Origin: Bacteroidales bacterium
Lineage (GTDB): Bacteria > Bacteroidota > Bacteroidia > Bacteroidales > P3
DNA length: 6,030 nucleotides
Direction of reading: 5' to 3'
Assembly: GCA_017988355.1 (NCBI GenBank)
Contig: JAGNRX010000076.1
Location: 1 to 6,030 of the forward strand
Below are positions 1 to 6,030 of the stretch, piece after piece. The notes under the pieces are model-generated. The model did no database searches and was not told the origin of the DNA. It saw only the letters and a list, made by a program, of their open reading frames with translations. A program made the translations under genes and the position numbers. The number at the start of each line of letters is the position of its first letter. The stretch's first letter is position 1.

Positions 1-1091
1 ATCCTATACATATTTGCAGAAGGTCCTCCCAAATCACTTAGATAACCTTTAAAGTCTGGGTCTTTTGAAATAGTATCTATTTCTTTTAGGATAGATGTTT
101 CACTTCTGGAGATTATCTGTTTTCCTTGGTGAGATGCAATTGTGCAGAAAGAACATCCGCCAAAGCATCCTCTATGAATATTTACAGAAAACTTAATCAT
201 TTCAAGAGCTGGAACCTTACCTCTTTTCAAATATTTTGGATGAGGATTTCTTTCATAAGGTAGTTCAAAAGATTTGTCTAAATCCTCTGAGCTAAAATTT
301 GGATCAAAAGGATTAACAACAACATAGTCCTGGCCATGTTTTTGAACAAGTCTTTCTCCAATAATCTTATTAGAAGTTGTTTCAATTTGAAGAATAGATT
401 TTGCTTGTTTTTGCTTACTTGTCAAGCATTCATCATAGGAGGGAAGCTCAATTGTATCCCACCTCTCATCTTTTTCAACTTCTTTTGTTAGATAAGCTAT
501 CTGATTAATATTAGTAATATCTTTTATCTTCTTACCTTCTTTAAGCTGTCTTGCAATCTCAACAATTATCTTTTCTCCCATTCCATAAACCAATATATCA
601 GCCTTGCTGTCAACAAGGATAGATGGTTTAAGGGTTTCACTCCAATAATCATAATGTGCATTGCGTCTCATCGAGGCTTCAATTCCACCAATAATGATTG
701 GGGTGTCGGGGTAAATCTCTTTAAGGATATTAGAATAAACACTTGTTGCATAGTCTGGACGGTATCCTGCCTCTCCATTAGGAGTGTAGGCATCATCACT
801 TCTTAGCCTTTTGAGGGCAGTGTAGTGATTAACCATTGAGTCCATAACTCCCGAACTAACACCAAAGAAAAGACGAGGCGCACCAAGTTTCTTGAAATCC
901 CTTAGGTCATCTCTCCAATTGGGTTGAGGAATAATTGCAACCCGGTAACCTTCTTTTTCAAGAGTCCTTGCAATTACTGCATGACCAAAGCTCGGGTGGT
1001 CAACGTAGGCATCACCACTAATAATGATGATGTCCACATAATCCCACCCAAGATAGTCAATTTCCTTTTTTGTTATCGGAAGAAAAGCCAT
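1..1091 (-). CDS. ygiQ: YgiQ-family (UPF0313) radical SAM protein, C-terminus cut off by window edge
   Basis: The frame reads from the ATG at 1091 to the left edge without a stop, giving the first 363 residues of a protein usually 600-740 long. The N-terminal domain (about 1-290) carries blocks I recognise from E. coli YgiQ: GDAYVDHPSFG at 26-36, the FFGVSSGVMDSM stretch near 75-86, and GGIEASMRRNAHYDYW at 135-150. The radical SAM core then opens with CFGGCSFC, where Cys309, Cys313 and Cys316 form the CX3CX2C site that holds the [4Fe-4S] cluster and S-adenosylmethionine. The visible part ends at DLGGPSANMYR, also a family block. The rest of the SAM barrel and the usual C-terminal DUF3362 region lie outside. 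The family's reaction and substrate are, to my knowledge, not established; a cytosolic radical enzyme is all that can be said. The start codon follows the hutH stop codon with no gap, so it is probably co-transcribed and translationally coupled. Confidence 0.95.
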   Translation of the reverse strand, partial: MAFLPITKKEIDYLGWDYVDIIIISGDAYVDHPSFGHAVIARTLEKEGYRVAIIPQPNWRDDLRDFKKLGAPRLFFGVSSGVMDSMVNHYTALKRLRSDDAYTPNGEAGYRPDYATSVYSNILKEIYPDTPIIIGGIEASMRRNAHYDYWSETLKPSILVDSKADILVYGMGEKIIVEIARQLKEGKKIKDITNINQIAYLTKEVEKDERWDTIELPSYDECLTSKQKQAKSILQIETTSNKIIGERLVQKHGQDYVVVNPFDPNFSSEDLDKSFELPYERNPHPKYLKRGKVPALEMIKFSVNIHRGCFGGCSFCTIASHQGKQIISRSETSILKEIDTISKDPDFKGYLSDLGGPSANMYR

Positions 1092-1100
1092 TTATTCCTC
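1089..1100 (-). promoter_or_regulatory. Stop/start junction of hutH and ygiQ with a Shine-Dalgarno-like GAGG
   Basis: On the minus strand the hutH stop TAA (1094-1092) is followed at once by the ygiQ ATG (1091-1089). GAGG at 1100-1097, inside the last hutH codons, lies five bases before that ATG. It is the only purine-rich Shine-Dalgarno-like site I see before a start in this window. The abutting codons suggest that ribosomes ending hutH restart on ygiQ. The GAGG may be incidental, since it only encodes part of the terminal Val-Glu-Glu, and Bacteroidota generally do not depend on such sites. Confidence 0.4.
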
Positions 1101-2597
1101 AACAATCATTATGTTGTTAAGAAACTCAACACTCTTATGCATTAGATTAAACATTATTTCATCTTCTTGAACAAAGTTAACATCCTTACGGAATTCTTCA
1201 ACAAATGATTCTATAACAGGAGATGATTTTAGGCCAGTTTGTTTTTTTCTAAACTCAAGAGCTTGTGCAGCATTAAACAATTCAATTGCAAGAACGCTTT
1301 CTGTGTTATTTATAACCTTATAAAGTTTTGTTGCAGCATTTGAGCCAAAAGAAACATGGTCTTCTTGTCCTTGAGAAGAGTCAATTGTGTCAACAGATGC
1401 TGGTGTGCATAATTGCTTAGATTGTGAAACGATTGAAGCTTGAGAATATTGAGGAATCATAAATCCTGAATTAAGTCCTGGATTAGCAACTAAGAATGAA
1501 GGAAGTTCTCTCTTTCCTCCAATTAGTTGGTATGTTCTTCTTTCAGAAATAGATCCAATTTCTGCAACCGCAATTGCTAAGAAGTCAAGGTTTATTGCAA
1601 GAGGTTGTCCGTGGAAATTACCTGCTGAAACAACAACATCTAAATCAGGGAAAACAGTAGGGTTATCAGTTACTGAGTTAATTTCAGTTGTAACAACGCT
1701 AGCAACCCAACCAATTGCATCCTTTGAAGCGCCGTGAACCTGAGGAGCACAACGGAAAGAATAAGGGTCTTGAACATGTTGTTTCTTTTGTTTAATTATC
1801 TCGCTTCCCTCAAGAAACTCTCTAACATTTATAGCAGTATCTATTTGTCCTTGGTGAGGTCTAACCTCGTGAACAGGAGCAAAGAAAGGTTCTATTCTTC
1901 CGTCAAAAGCATCTAATGAAACAGATAAAATAAGGTCAGCAAGGAAAGATAGCTTTTGAGCTTTCAAAACACTCCAAACAGCATAAGCACTCATAAATTG
2001 AGTTCCGTTTAGTAGTGCTAATCCTTCTTTTGATTGCAATTCTATTGGTTCAAATCCAAATTTCTTATTTATTTCATCAGCACTATGTCTTGCACCTTCA
2101 AAATTAACTTCTCCTAAATTAAGAAGAGGTAAGCACATATGAGCAAGTGGAGCTAAGTCACCTGATGCTCCCATAGATCCTTGTTGGTAAACAACTGGAT
2201 AAATGCCTTCATTAAAGAAAGCAATCAATCTTTCAACAGTCTTAAGCTGAGCTCCAGAGTGTCCATAAGAAAGCGATTGTATTTTGTTCAATAACATAAT
2301 GCGAACAATCTCTTCTGGAACCTCATCACCCATACCACAAGCATGAGACATTACTAAGTTCTTTTGTAGTTGGGAAAGTTGCTCCTTGCTAATTGAAATA
2401 TTACATAAAGAACCAAATCCTGTTGTTACACCATAGATAGGTTCTTTTTCATTTTCAGTCTTATAGTTTAGATATTCTCTACATTTATTTATTCTGCTGA
2501 TTGCATCTTCCGATAATTCTAATTTCATATTAGAACTTAATATCTTTTCAACTTCTTTAAGTGTTAAATGCTTTGTACTAATTTTGTGTGTAGTCAT
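1092..2597 (-). CDS. hutH: Histidine ammonia-lyase
   Basis: This 501-residue protein has the usual length for histidine ammonia-lyase, which converts L-histidine to trans-urocanate and ammonia in the cytosol, the first step of histidine breakdown. The Ala144-Ser145-Gly146 triad, within GASGDLAPLAHM, cyclises on its own into the electrophilic MIO cofactor. Other active-site positions known from the Pseudomonas enzyme are all present: Tyr55 in YGVTTGFG, His85 in the Ser-His pair, Asn197 in LLNGTQ, Gln276, Tyr279 and Arg282 in QDPYSFR, Phe328 in GNFHG, and Glu412 in QEDH. The Ser-His pair argues against a classical tyrosine lyase (His-Leu) or phenylalanine lyase, but some Bacteroidota tyrosine lyases also have Ser-His, so the wider match to histidine lyases (APLAHM, SGFM, QEDHVS) decides the call. 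It starts 30 bases after ruvB behind an A-rich leader. No hutU, hutI or other histidine-pathway gene is in view, so the pathway downstream of urocanate is not shown here. Confidence 0.94.
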   Translation of the reverse strand: MTTHKISTKHLTLKEVEKILSSNMKLELSEDAISRINKCREYLNYKTENEKEPIYGVTTGFGSLCNISISKEQLSQLQKNLVMSHACGMGDEVPEEIVRIMLLNKIQSLSYGHSGAQLKTVERLIAFFNEGIYPVVYQQGSMGASGDLAPLAHMCLPLLNLGEVNFEGARHSADEINKKFGFEPIELQSKEGLALLNGTQFMSAYAVWSVLKAQKLSFLADLILSVSLDAFDGRIEPFFAPVHEVRPHQGQIDTAINVREFLEGSEIIKQKKQHVQDPYSFRCAPQVHGASKDAIGWVASVVTTEINSVTDNPTVFPDLDVVVSAGNFHGQPLAINLDFLAIAVAEIGSISERRTYQLIGGKRELPSFLVANPGLNSGFMIPQYSQASIVSQSKQLCTPASVDTIDSSQGQEDHVSFGSNAATKLYKVINNTESVLAIELFNAAQALEFRKKQTGLKSSPVIESFVEEFRKDVNFVQEDEIMFNLMHKSVEFLNNIMIVEE

Positions 2598-2627
2598 TAT
2601 TGTATTTGTTTTTATTTTATTTATTGT

Positions 2628-3668
2628 TTATTTATCTGTGTCAAACAAGTTTCCCATACCATTCCTATCGATATAGTTCTTGCCTAAATGTTTATAAGCT
2701 AATTGAGTTGCTTCTCTTCCTCTTGAAGTTCTCATAAGAAATCCTTCTTGAATTAGAAATGGTTCATAAACCTCTTCAATTGTTCCTGCATCTTCTCCAA
2801 CTGCTGTTGCGATTGTTGTAATGCCAACAGGTCCTCCCTTAAATTTCTCAATTATTGCAGAAAGTATTCTATTGTCCATCTCGTCCAAACCATGCTTATC
2901 AACATTCAGAGCCTTAAGAGCCATTTGTGCAATTGCAATTGTAATATTCCCATCTCCCTTGATTTGAGCAAAATCTCTAACCCTCCTCAAAAGCAAGTTA
3001 GCAATACGAGGAGTTCCCCTACTTCTACGAGCAATTTCAAATGAAGCATCATCCTCAATTGGTGTATTAAGTATAGTAGCAGAACGTTTTATTATAAGGT
3101 TAAGTGTGTCGTGGTTATAATATTGAAGGCGTGAAGTAATGCCAAACCTTGACCTAAGAGGAGCTGTTAGAAGTCCAGAACGTGTTGTTGCACCAATTAG
3201 AGTGAAAGGATTAAGAGCAATTTGCACACTTCTTGCATTTGGACCCGATTCAATTAAGATATCAATTTTATAATCCTCCATTGCAGAATATAGATACTCC
3301 TCAACAACTGGACTCAAACGATGAATTTCGTCAATAAAAAGAACATCATTTTCTTCTAAATTAGTTAAAATTCCAGCCAATTCACCAGGTTTTTCCAATA
3401 CAGGACCAGAAGTTAGTTTTAAATTAACACCAAGTTCATTTGCAATTATGTAGGAAAGGGTTGTTTTACCTAAGCCAGGAGGGCCGTGAAGCAGGACATG
3501 ATCCAAACTTTCACCTCTTTCTTTTGTTGCCTGAACGAATATTTTTAGGTTATCAATAATTTGTGGTTGCCCAACAAAACTATCGAAACGTAAAGGTCTT
3601 AGAGCTCTTTCAAAGTCTTTCTCAGTGTTATTTAATCTTTCCGAATTCGGATCTAAATTTTCGTTCAT
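2628..3668 (-). CDS. ruvB: Holliday junction branch migration helicase subunit RuvB
   Basis: RuvB is the ATP-driven hexameric motor that, with RuvA, moves Holliday junctions during recombination and repair. With the start at 3668 it has 346 residues, normal for the family. The AAA+ domain shows Walker A GPPGLGKT at 62-69, Walker B with Asp113-Glu114 in LFIDEIH, sensor 1 in GATTRSG at 159-165, and the arginine finger Arg174 in PLRSRFG. Sensor 2 arginine lies in [13 protein letters not shown] (Arg221). A winged-helix DNA-binding domain follows from about 262 to 330 ([16 protein letters not shown] and [12 protein letters not shown]). An in-frame ATG at 3695 would add nine residues (MQIIYYLFN). 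I prefer 3668 because Bacteroidota RuvB proteins begin MNE-like just before the conserved FERALRP block, and because the longer start would overlap the -33 element of the opposing promoter. ruvA and ruvC are not adjacent. It is probably first in the ruvB-hutH-ygiQ transcript. Confidence 0.97.
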   Translation of the reverse strand: MNENLDPNSERLNNTEKDFERALRPLRFDSFVGQPQIIDNLKIFVQATKERGESLDHVLLHGPPGLGKTTLSYIIANELGVNLKLTSGPVLEKPGELAGILTNLEENDVLFIDEIHRLSPVVEEYLYSAMEDYKIDILIESGPNARSVQIALNPFTLIGATTRSGLLTAPLRSRFGITSRLQYYNHDTLNLIIKRSATILNTPIEDDASFEIARRSRGTPRIANLLLRRVRDFAQIKGDGNITIAIAQMALKALNVDKHGLDEMDNRILSAIIEKFKGGPVGITTIATAVGEDAGTIEEVYEPFLIQEGFLMRTSRGREATQLAYKHLGKNYIDRNGMGNLFDTDK

Positions 3669-3688
3669 ATTAAATAAGTAGTAAATAA

Positions 3689-3720
3689 TTTGCATTTAAT
3701 GACAACAATACTTATATTTG
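3689..3720 (+). promoter_or_regulatory. Candidate Bacteroidota promoter for the stress-protein operon (distal)
   Basis: TTTG at 3689-3692 and TATATTTG at 3713-3720 match the Bacteroidota housekeeping elements TTTG (-33) and TAnnTTTG (-7) exactly, with a 20-base spacer, which is in the normal range. Transcription would start near 3727 and give a leader of about 90 bases before the ATG at 3816. The -33 element lies just upstream of the ruvB start, and the promoter fires toward the opposing ruvB promoter. The assignment is by consensus only. Confidence 0.5.
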
Positions 3721-3727
3721 CCAAATA

Positions 3728-3743
3728 TTAATTAGGTTAATTA
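3728..3743. repeat. Direct repeat TTAATTA-GG-TTAATTA between the facing promoters
   Basis: Two identical heptamers, 3728-3734 and 3737-3743, are separated by GG, a 9-base period. Each contains the palindrome TAATTA. The pair occupies the stretch between the predicted start points of the two opposing transcripts, where a bound protein could affect both. Because the gap is very AT-rich, chance is a real alternative, so the operator idea is inference only. Confidence 0.3.
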
Positions 3744-3749
3744 TATCTG

Positions 3750-3783
3750 CAAAAGTAATAATTTTCTAAGTTAAGCAGGCAAT
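3750..3783 (-). promoter_or_regulatory. Candidate Bacteroidota promoter for ruvB-hutH-ygiQ
   Basis: On the minus strand TACTTTTG (3757-3750) is an exact TAnnTTTG -7 element. ATTG (3783-3780), one base off the TTTG -33 consensus, lies 22 bases upstream. Transcription would start near 3743, leaving a leader of about 75 bases before the ruvB ATG at 3668. No exact -7 match is present just before hutH, which fits one promoter serving the whole block. Confidence 0.42.
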
Positions 3784-3790
3784 AAATTTG
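3762..3790 (+). promoter_or_regulatory. Second, proximal candidate promoter for the stress-protein operon
   Basis: TAAATTTG at 3783-3790 is another exact TAnnTTTG element, but the only upstream partner is a poor TTTT at 3762-3765 with a 17-base spacer. It would give a short leader of roughly 20 bases before the ATG at 3816. It may be an alternative start, or a chance match in AT-rich DNA. It overlaps the -33 region of the ruvB promoter. Confidence 0.28.
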
Positions 3791-3815
3791 ATTATTAATT
3801 TAAAACTTAAATATT

Positions 3816-4637
3816 ATGATGTCTCAAATAATAGTTGGAATAGACTTTTCTAACTCTTCAATGGTTGCTTTAAGACTTGCGGTTGACATTGCTAATAGAA
3901 CAGGAGCTGACATTCTATTGGCTTGGGTGGAAAACAAAGAAATAGATATAGAAGAAGCTCAAAAAGAACTTCACGAAATTGCCTTATCCTACACTCCAAA
4001 ACTTAATGGAAAGAAGATTTCTTACATAGTTTGCAAAGGTAGAGTTTATCAAGCTATGGCTAATTTGGCTAAGAGTGAGAATCCAGACCTAATCGTTATT
4101 GGAGCACATGGTAGAGGTGGCTTTGATGAAAAATATGCAGGGCAAAATACTTTTAAAATAGTAACCGAATGTGAAACACCTGTCTTAATAATTAGAGAAA
4201 CATTTAATTTTGACAAGCATCTTGAGAAAATAATCCTTCCAATCGACTCCTCAAGAGACACAAGACAAAAGGTGCCTTGGACAATTGAATTTGCCAAGAT
4301 GTTCCCTAAGTCTCATATCTGTGTTCTTGGAGTTCAAACAACAAGAGTTCAAACAGTAAGAAATGAGGTTGTAGGTTATGTTAAGAGTGTTGAAACGTTC
4401 CTAACCAAGCATGAGCTACCACATACCGTAGAATATGTAGATGCAGAAAACAATACAACATCTATAATTGAATATGCAAAGAATATGAATGCAGACTTAA
4501 TTGTTGTTATGACAGAACAAGAAAAGACCATTTCCAATATGCTTTTCTTAGGACCATATTCTCAACAAATGATTAACCTATCACCATTACCAGTCCTAAT
4601 TGTTCCAGCTGTTCAGCTTCATGGTGCAGCAAAATAA
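3816..4637 (+). CDS. Tandem-domain universal stress protein (UspA family)
   Basis: This 273-residue cytosolic protein contains two Usp alpha/beta domains. Domain 1 (about 3-127) begins IIVGIDFSNSS, with Asp10 at the adenine-contact position, and ends ADLAKS-like through DLIVIGAHGRGGFDEKYAG to TPVLIIRE. Its nucleotide loop fits G-X2-G-X9-G (Gly96, Gly99, Gly109), but Gln110 stands where Ser or Thr normally follows. Domain 2 (about 136-265) begins KIILPIDSSRDTR and ends DLIVVMTEQE to SPLPVLIVP. It has no glycine loop, so it probably does not bind ATP in the usual way. Usp proteins act in stress survival, but the partner and trigger here are unknown. The gene starts ATGATG, and either Met could initiate. 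It is the first gene of a plus-strand block, with the SPOR gene 17 bases downstream. Confidence 0.93.
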   Translation: MMSQIIVGIDFSNSSMVALRLAVDIANRTGADILLAWVENKEIDIEEAQKELHEIALSYTPKLNGKKISYIVCKGRVYQAMANLAKSENPDLIVIGAHGRGGFDEKYAGQNTFKIVTECETPVLIIRETFNFDKHLEKIILPIDSSRDTRQKVPWTIEFAKMFPKSHICVLGVQTTRVQTVRNEVVGYVKSVETFLTKHELPHTVEYVDAENNTTSIIEYAKNMNADLIVVMTEQEKTISNMLFLGPYSQQMINLSPLPVLIVPAVQLHGAAK

Positions 4638-4654
4638 AAACGATTAAGTAAATA

Positions 4655-5092
4655 ATGAAAAGACTAATAATATTCTCCATCCTATTCATAGGTGCTTTCT
4701 CTTCAATTGCACAAGTTGAAGTTATAGCAGATGGAAGACTACAAACAATATTAGAACAACATATCACCTTTAACGAAATAGCAAGAACATCACCTGGATT
4801 CAGAATTAAAGTAGGAGTATTTACTGGACCTGGTTCAAAGCAAAGTGCTTTTGATTTAAGAGATGAAATTGCAAATAACTTTCCAGACTTAAGAGCTTAT
4901 GTCTTTTTTGAAGAGCCAAACTTCACCGTAAAATGTGGAGACTACACTTCAAAACTTAGTGCCTATGGGTTATATATTAAACTTAAAGAATTATACCCAA
5001 GCTCAGTCATAATAAGAGATTATATTAATTTCCCAGTACTTTCAAAGGATGATTTAGTCATTCCAGAATACTATGAGGAAGAATCAGAATAA
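4655..5092 (+). CDS. Small exported SPOR-domain protein
   Basis: The 145-residue product starts with a clear Sec signal peptide: MKR, a hydrophobic run over about 4-16, and a likely signal peptidase I site after SSIA at residue 19. There is no lipobox cysteine, so it should be soluble in the periplasm. After a short linker (20-47) comes a SPOR domain at about 48-125. It shows the GFRIKVGVFTG opening strand, a helix (SAFDLRDEIANNFP), the FTVKCGDYTSK second-repeat strand, and a second helix with LKELYPSSVIIRDYI. SPOR domains bind peptidoglycan stripped of stem peptides and often act at division sites; that role here is inference from the family. The tail is acidic (PEYYEEESE). It lies 17 bases after the stress-protein gene and 23 bases before the peptidase gene, so the three are probably one transcript. 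Its exact function is not recognisable. Confidence 0.88.
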   Translation: MKRLIIFSILFIGAFSSIAQVEVIADGRLQTILEQHITFNEIARTSPGFRIKVGVFTGPGSKQSAFDLRDEIANNFPDLRAYVFFEEPNFTVKCGDYTSKLSAYGLYIKLKELYPSSVIIRDYINFPVLSKDDLVIPEYYEEESE

Positions 5093-5115
5093 CATTTAAT
5101 AATTAAAAATTCAAG

Positions 5116-6030
5116 ATGAATAATATCAAAAACTACATCCAAGAAAACAAAGAAAGGTTCTTAGAAGAACTTTTTGAACTAATAAGAATACCTTCAATCT
5201 CTTCAATCGAGTCACATAAAGACGACATGATAAGATGTGCAGAACAGTGGAAGAAATTCATACTTGCAGCAGGAGCAGATAAGTGTGAGGTAATGCCTTC
5301 TCAAGGAAACCCTGTTGTTTATGCAGAAAAGATAATAGACCCTAAGCTAAAAACAATAATGATTTATGGTCATTATGATGTTATGCCAGTAGATCCATTG
5401 GAATTATGGGACACTAATCCATTTGAACCAGTAATTAAAGACGGTAAGATATGGGCAAGAGGAGCAGATGACGACAAAGGACAATCTTTTATGCACGCAA
5501 AAGCATTTGAATACTTAGTTAAAACCAACCAATTGCCTTGCAACGTTAAGTTTATGTTGGAAGGCGAAGAAGAAGTAGGCTCACCATCACTTTATCCTTT
5601 CTGTGAAGAGCATAAAGAACTACTTCAAGCAGATATAATTCTTGTTTCCGACACAGGAATGATATCACCTGACACCCCATCAATCACAACAGGACTTAGA
5701 GGACTTGGATATGTTGAAGTGAAAGTAACAGGCCCAAACAGAGACTTGCATTCTGGACTTTACGGAGGAGCAGTTGCAAACCCAATCAACATACTTTGCG
5801 AAATGATAACCAAGCTTTCTGATGAGAATAACCATATAACAGTACCTGGATTCTACAAAGAAGTAGTTTTTGTAACAGACGAAGAAAGGGAACTAATGTC
5901 AAAGGCACCTTATAATGAAGAAGAATATAAGAAAGAGATAGATGTAGAGGAGCTACATGGCGAAAAAGGATATTCAACCATTGAAAGAACAGGTATTCGT
6001 CCATCATTAGACGTTTGCGGAATATGGGGA
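5116..6030 (+). CDS. M20-family metallopeptidase (dipeptidase type), C-terminus cut off by window edge
   Basis: The frame opens at the ATG at 5116 and stays open to the right edge, giving 305 residues of a protein usually about 450 long. It resembles the carnosine dipeptidase/ArgE/DapE group of cytosolic di-zinc peptidases. Visible catalytic residues are His86 and Asp88 in YGHYDVMPVDP, the metal-bridging Asp119 in RGADDDKG, the general base Glu152 and metal ligand Glu153 in LEGEEEVGS, and Asp179 in LVSDTG. His212 in NRDLHSGLYGG lies in the dimerisation lid domain, which begins near residue 195 and supplies a substrate contact across the dimer. The last metal-binding His lies beyond the window. 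There is no signal peptide. The likely role is cleaving short peptides, perhaps dipeptides from uptake or turnover, but substrate cannot be read from the sequence. No Shine-Dalgarno site precedes it. Confidence 0.93.
   Translation, partial: MNNIKNYIQENKERFLEELFELIRIPSISSIESHKDDMIRCAEQWKKFILAAGADKCEVMPSQGNPVVYAEKIIDPKLKTIMIYGHYDVMPVDPLELWDTNPFEPVIKDGKIWARGADDDKGQSFMHAKAFEYLVKTNQLPCNVKFMLEGEEEVGSPSLYPFCEEHKELLQADIILVSDTGMISPDTPSITTGLRGLGYVEVKVTGPNRDLHSGLYGGAVANPINILCEMITKLSDENNHITVPGFYKEVVFVTDEERELMSKAPYNEEEYKKEIDVEELHGEKGYSTIERTGIRPSLDVCGIWG

Noticed and set aside
924..1145. Plus-strand reading frame of 73 codons
   Set aside because: It lies across the junction of ygiQ and hutH on the opposite strand, resembles no family, and has low-complexity composition typical of an antisense shadow.
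1734..1916. Plus-strand reading frame of 60 codons inside hutH
   Set aside because: It is fully antisense to conserved hutH active-site coding sequence and has no recognisable domain.
2598..2627. Possible promoter or terminator between ruvB and hutH
   Set aside because: The 30 bases are A-rich on the coding strand without a TAnnTTTG match or hairpin, so they look like a leader inside an operon.
3669..3695. Nine-residue N-terminal extension of RuvB from the upstream ATG
   Set aside because: The extra residues (MQIIYYLFN) are not typical of RuvB, and the stretch overlaps an exact -33 element of the opposing promoter; the ATG at 3668 fits Bacteroidota homologues better.
3696..3815. Small RNA or riboswitch in the divergent gap
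   Set aside because: The stretch is AT-rich with no stable stem-loops or recognisable riboswitch core; the promoter elements explain what can be seen.
4049..4297. Minus-strand reading frame of 82 codons inside the universal stress protein gene
   Set aside because: It is antisense to a well-supported gene, including its nucleotide loop, and has no family likeness.
4573..4767. Minus-strand reading frame of 64 codons with a hydrophobic run
   Set aside because: The hydrophobic run is only the reverse of the SPOR protein's signal-peptide region; the frame spans the end of one real gene and the start of the next.
5786..6007. Minus-strand reading frame of 73 codons
   Set aside because: It is antisense to the M20 peptidase lid-domain coding sequence and has no supporting features.

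Overview
The window looks like a core chromosomal segment of an AT-rich member of the Bacteroidota, probably order Bacteroidales or a relative. This rests on three things. The RuvB N-terminus and body and the ammonia-lyase are of Bacteroidota type. Almost no start codon is preceded by a Shine-Dalgarno sequence; most are preceded by A/T-rich stretches. The main intergenic gap holds several exact matches to the Bacteroidota sigma -7 element TAnnTTTG. Genus and species cannot be given from this sequence.

There are two divergent gene blocks. The minus-strand block, read from 3668 down to the left edge, is ruvB (Holliday junction branch-migration motor), then hutH (histidine ammonia-lyase) after a 30-base gap, then a YgiQ-family radical SAM protein. 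The start codon of the last directly abuts the hutH stop codon, and the gene runs off the left edge. The plus-strand block, from 3816 to the right edge, is a tandem-domain universal stress protein, then after 17 bases a small exported SPOR-domain protein, then after 23 bases an M20-family metallopeptidase that runs off the right edge.

The 147-base gap between the blocks (3669-3815) is the only substantial non-coding DNA. It holds a well-formed plus-strand promoter candidate (TTTG, 20 bases, TATATTTG), a second weaker plus candidate closer to the stress-protein gene, and a minus-strand candidate for ruvB. The first plus promoter and the ruvB promoter point at each other, so the two 5' leaders are predicted to overlap by a few bases. 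A short direct repeat, TTAATTA-GG-TTAATTA, lies in that overlap.

No RNA gene, mobile element, CRISPR array, phage gene or defence system is visible. No gene looks broken, and no convincing terminator is seen because both blocks continue past the window. I find no evidence of an undescribed system. The points worth a second look are promoter architecture, translational coupling, and departures from family motifs.
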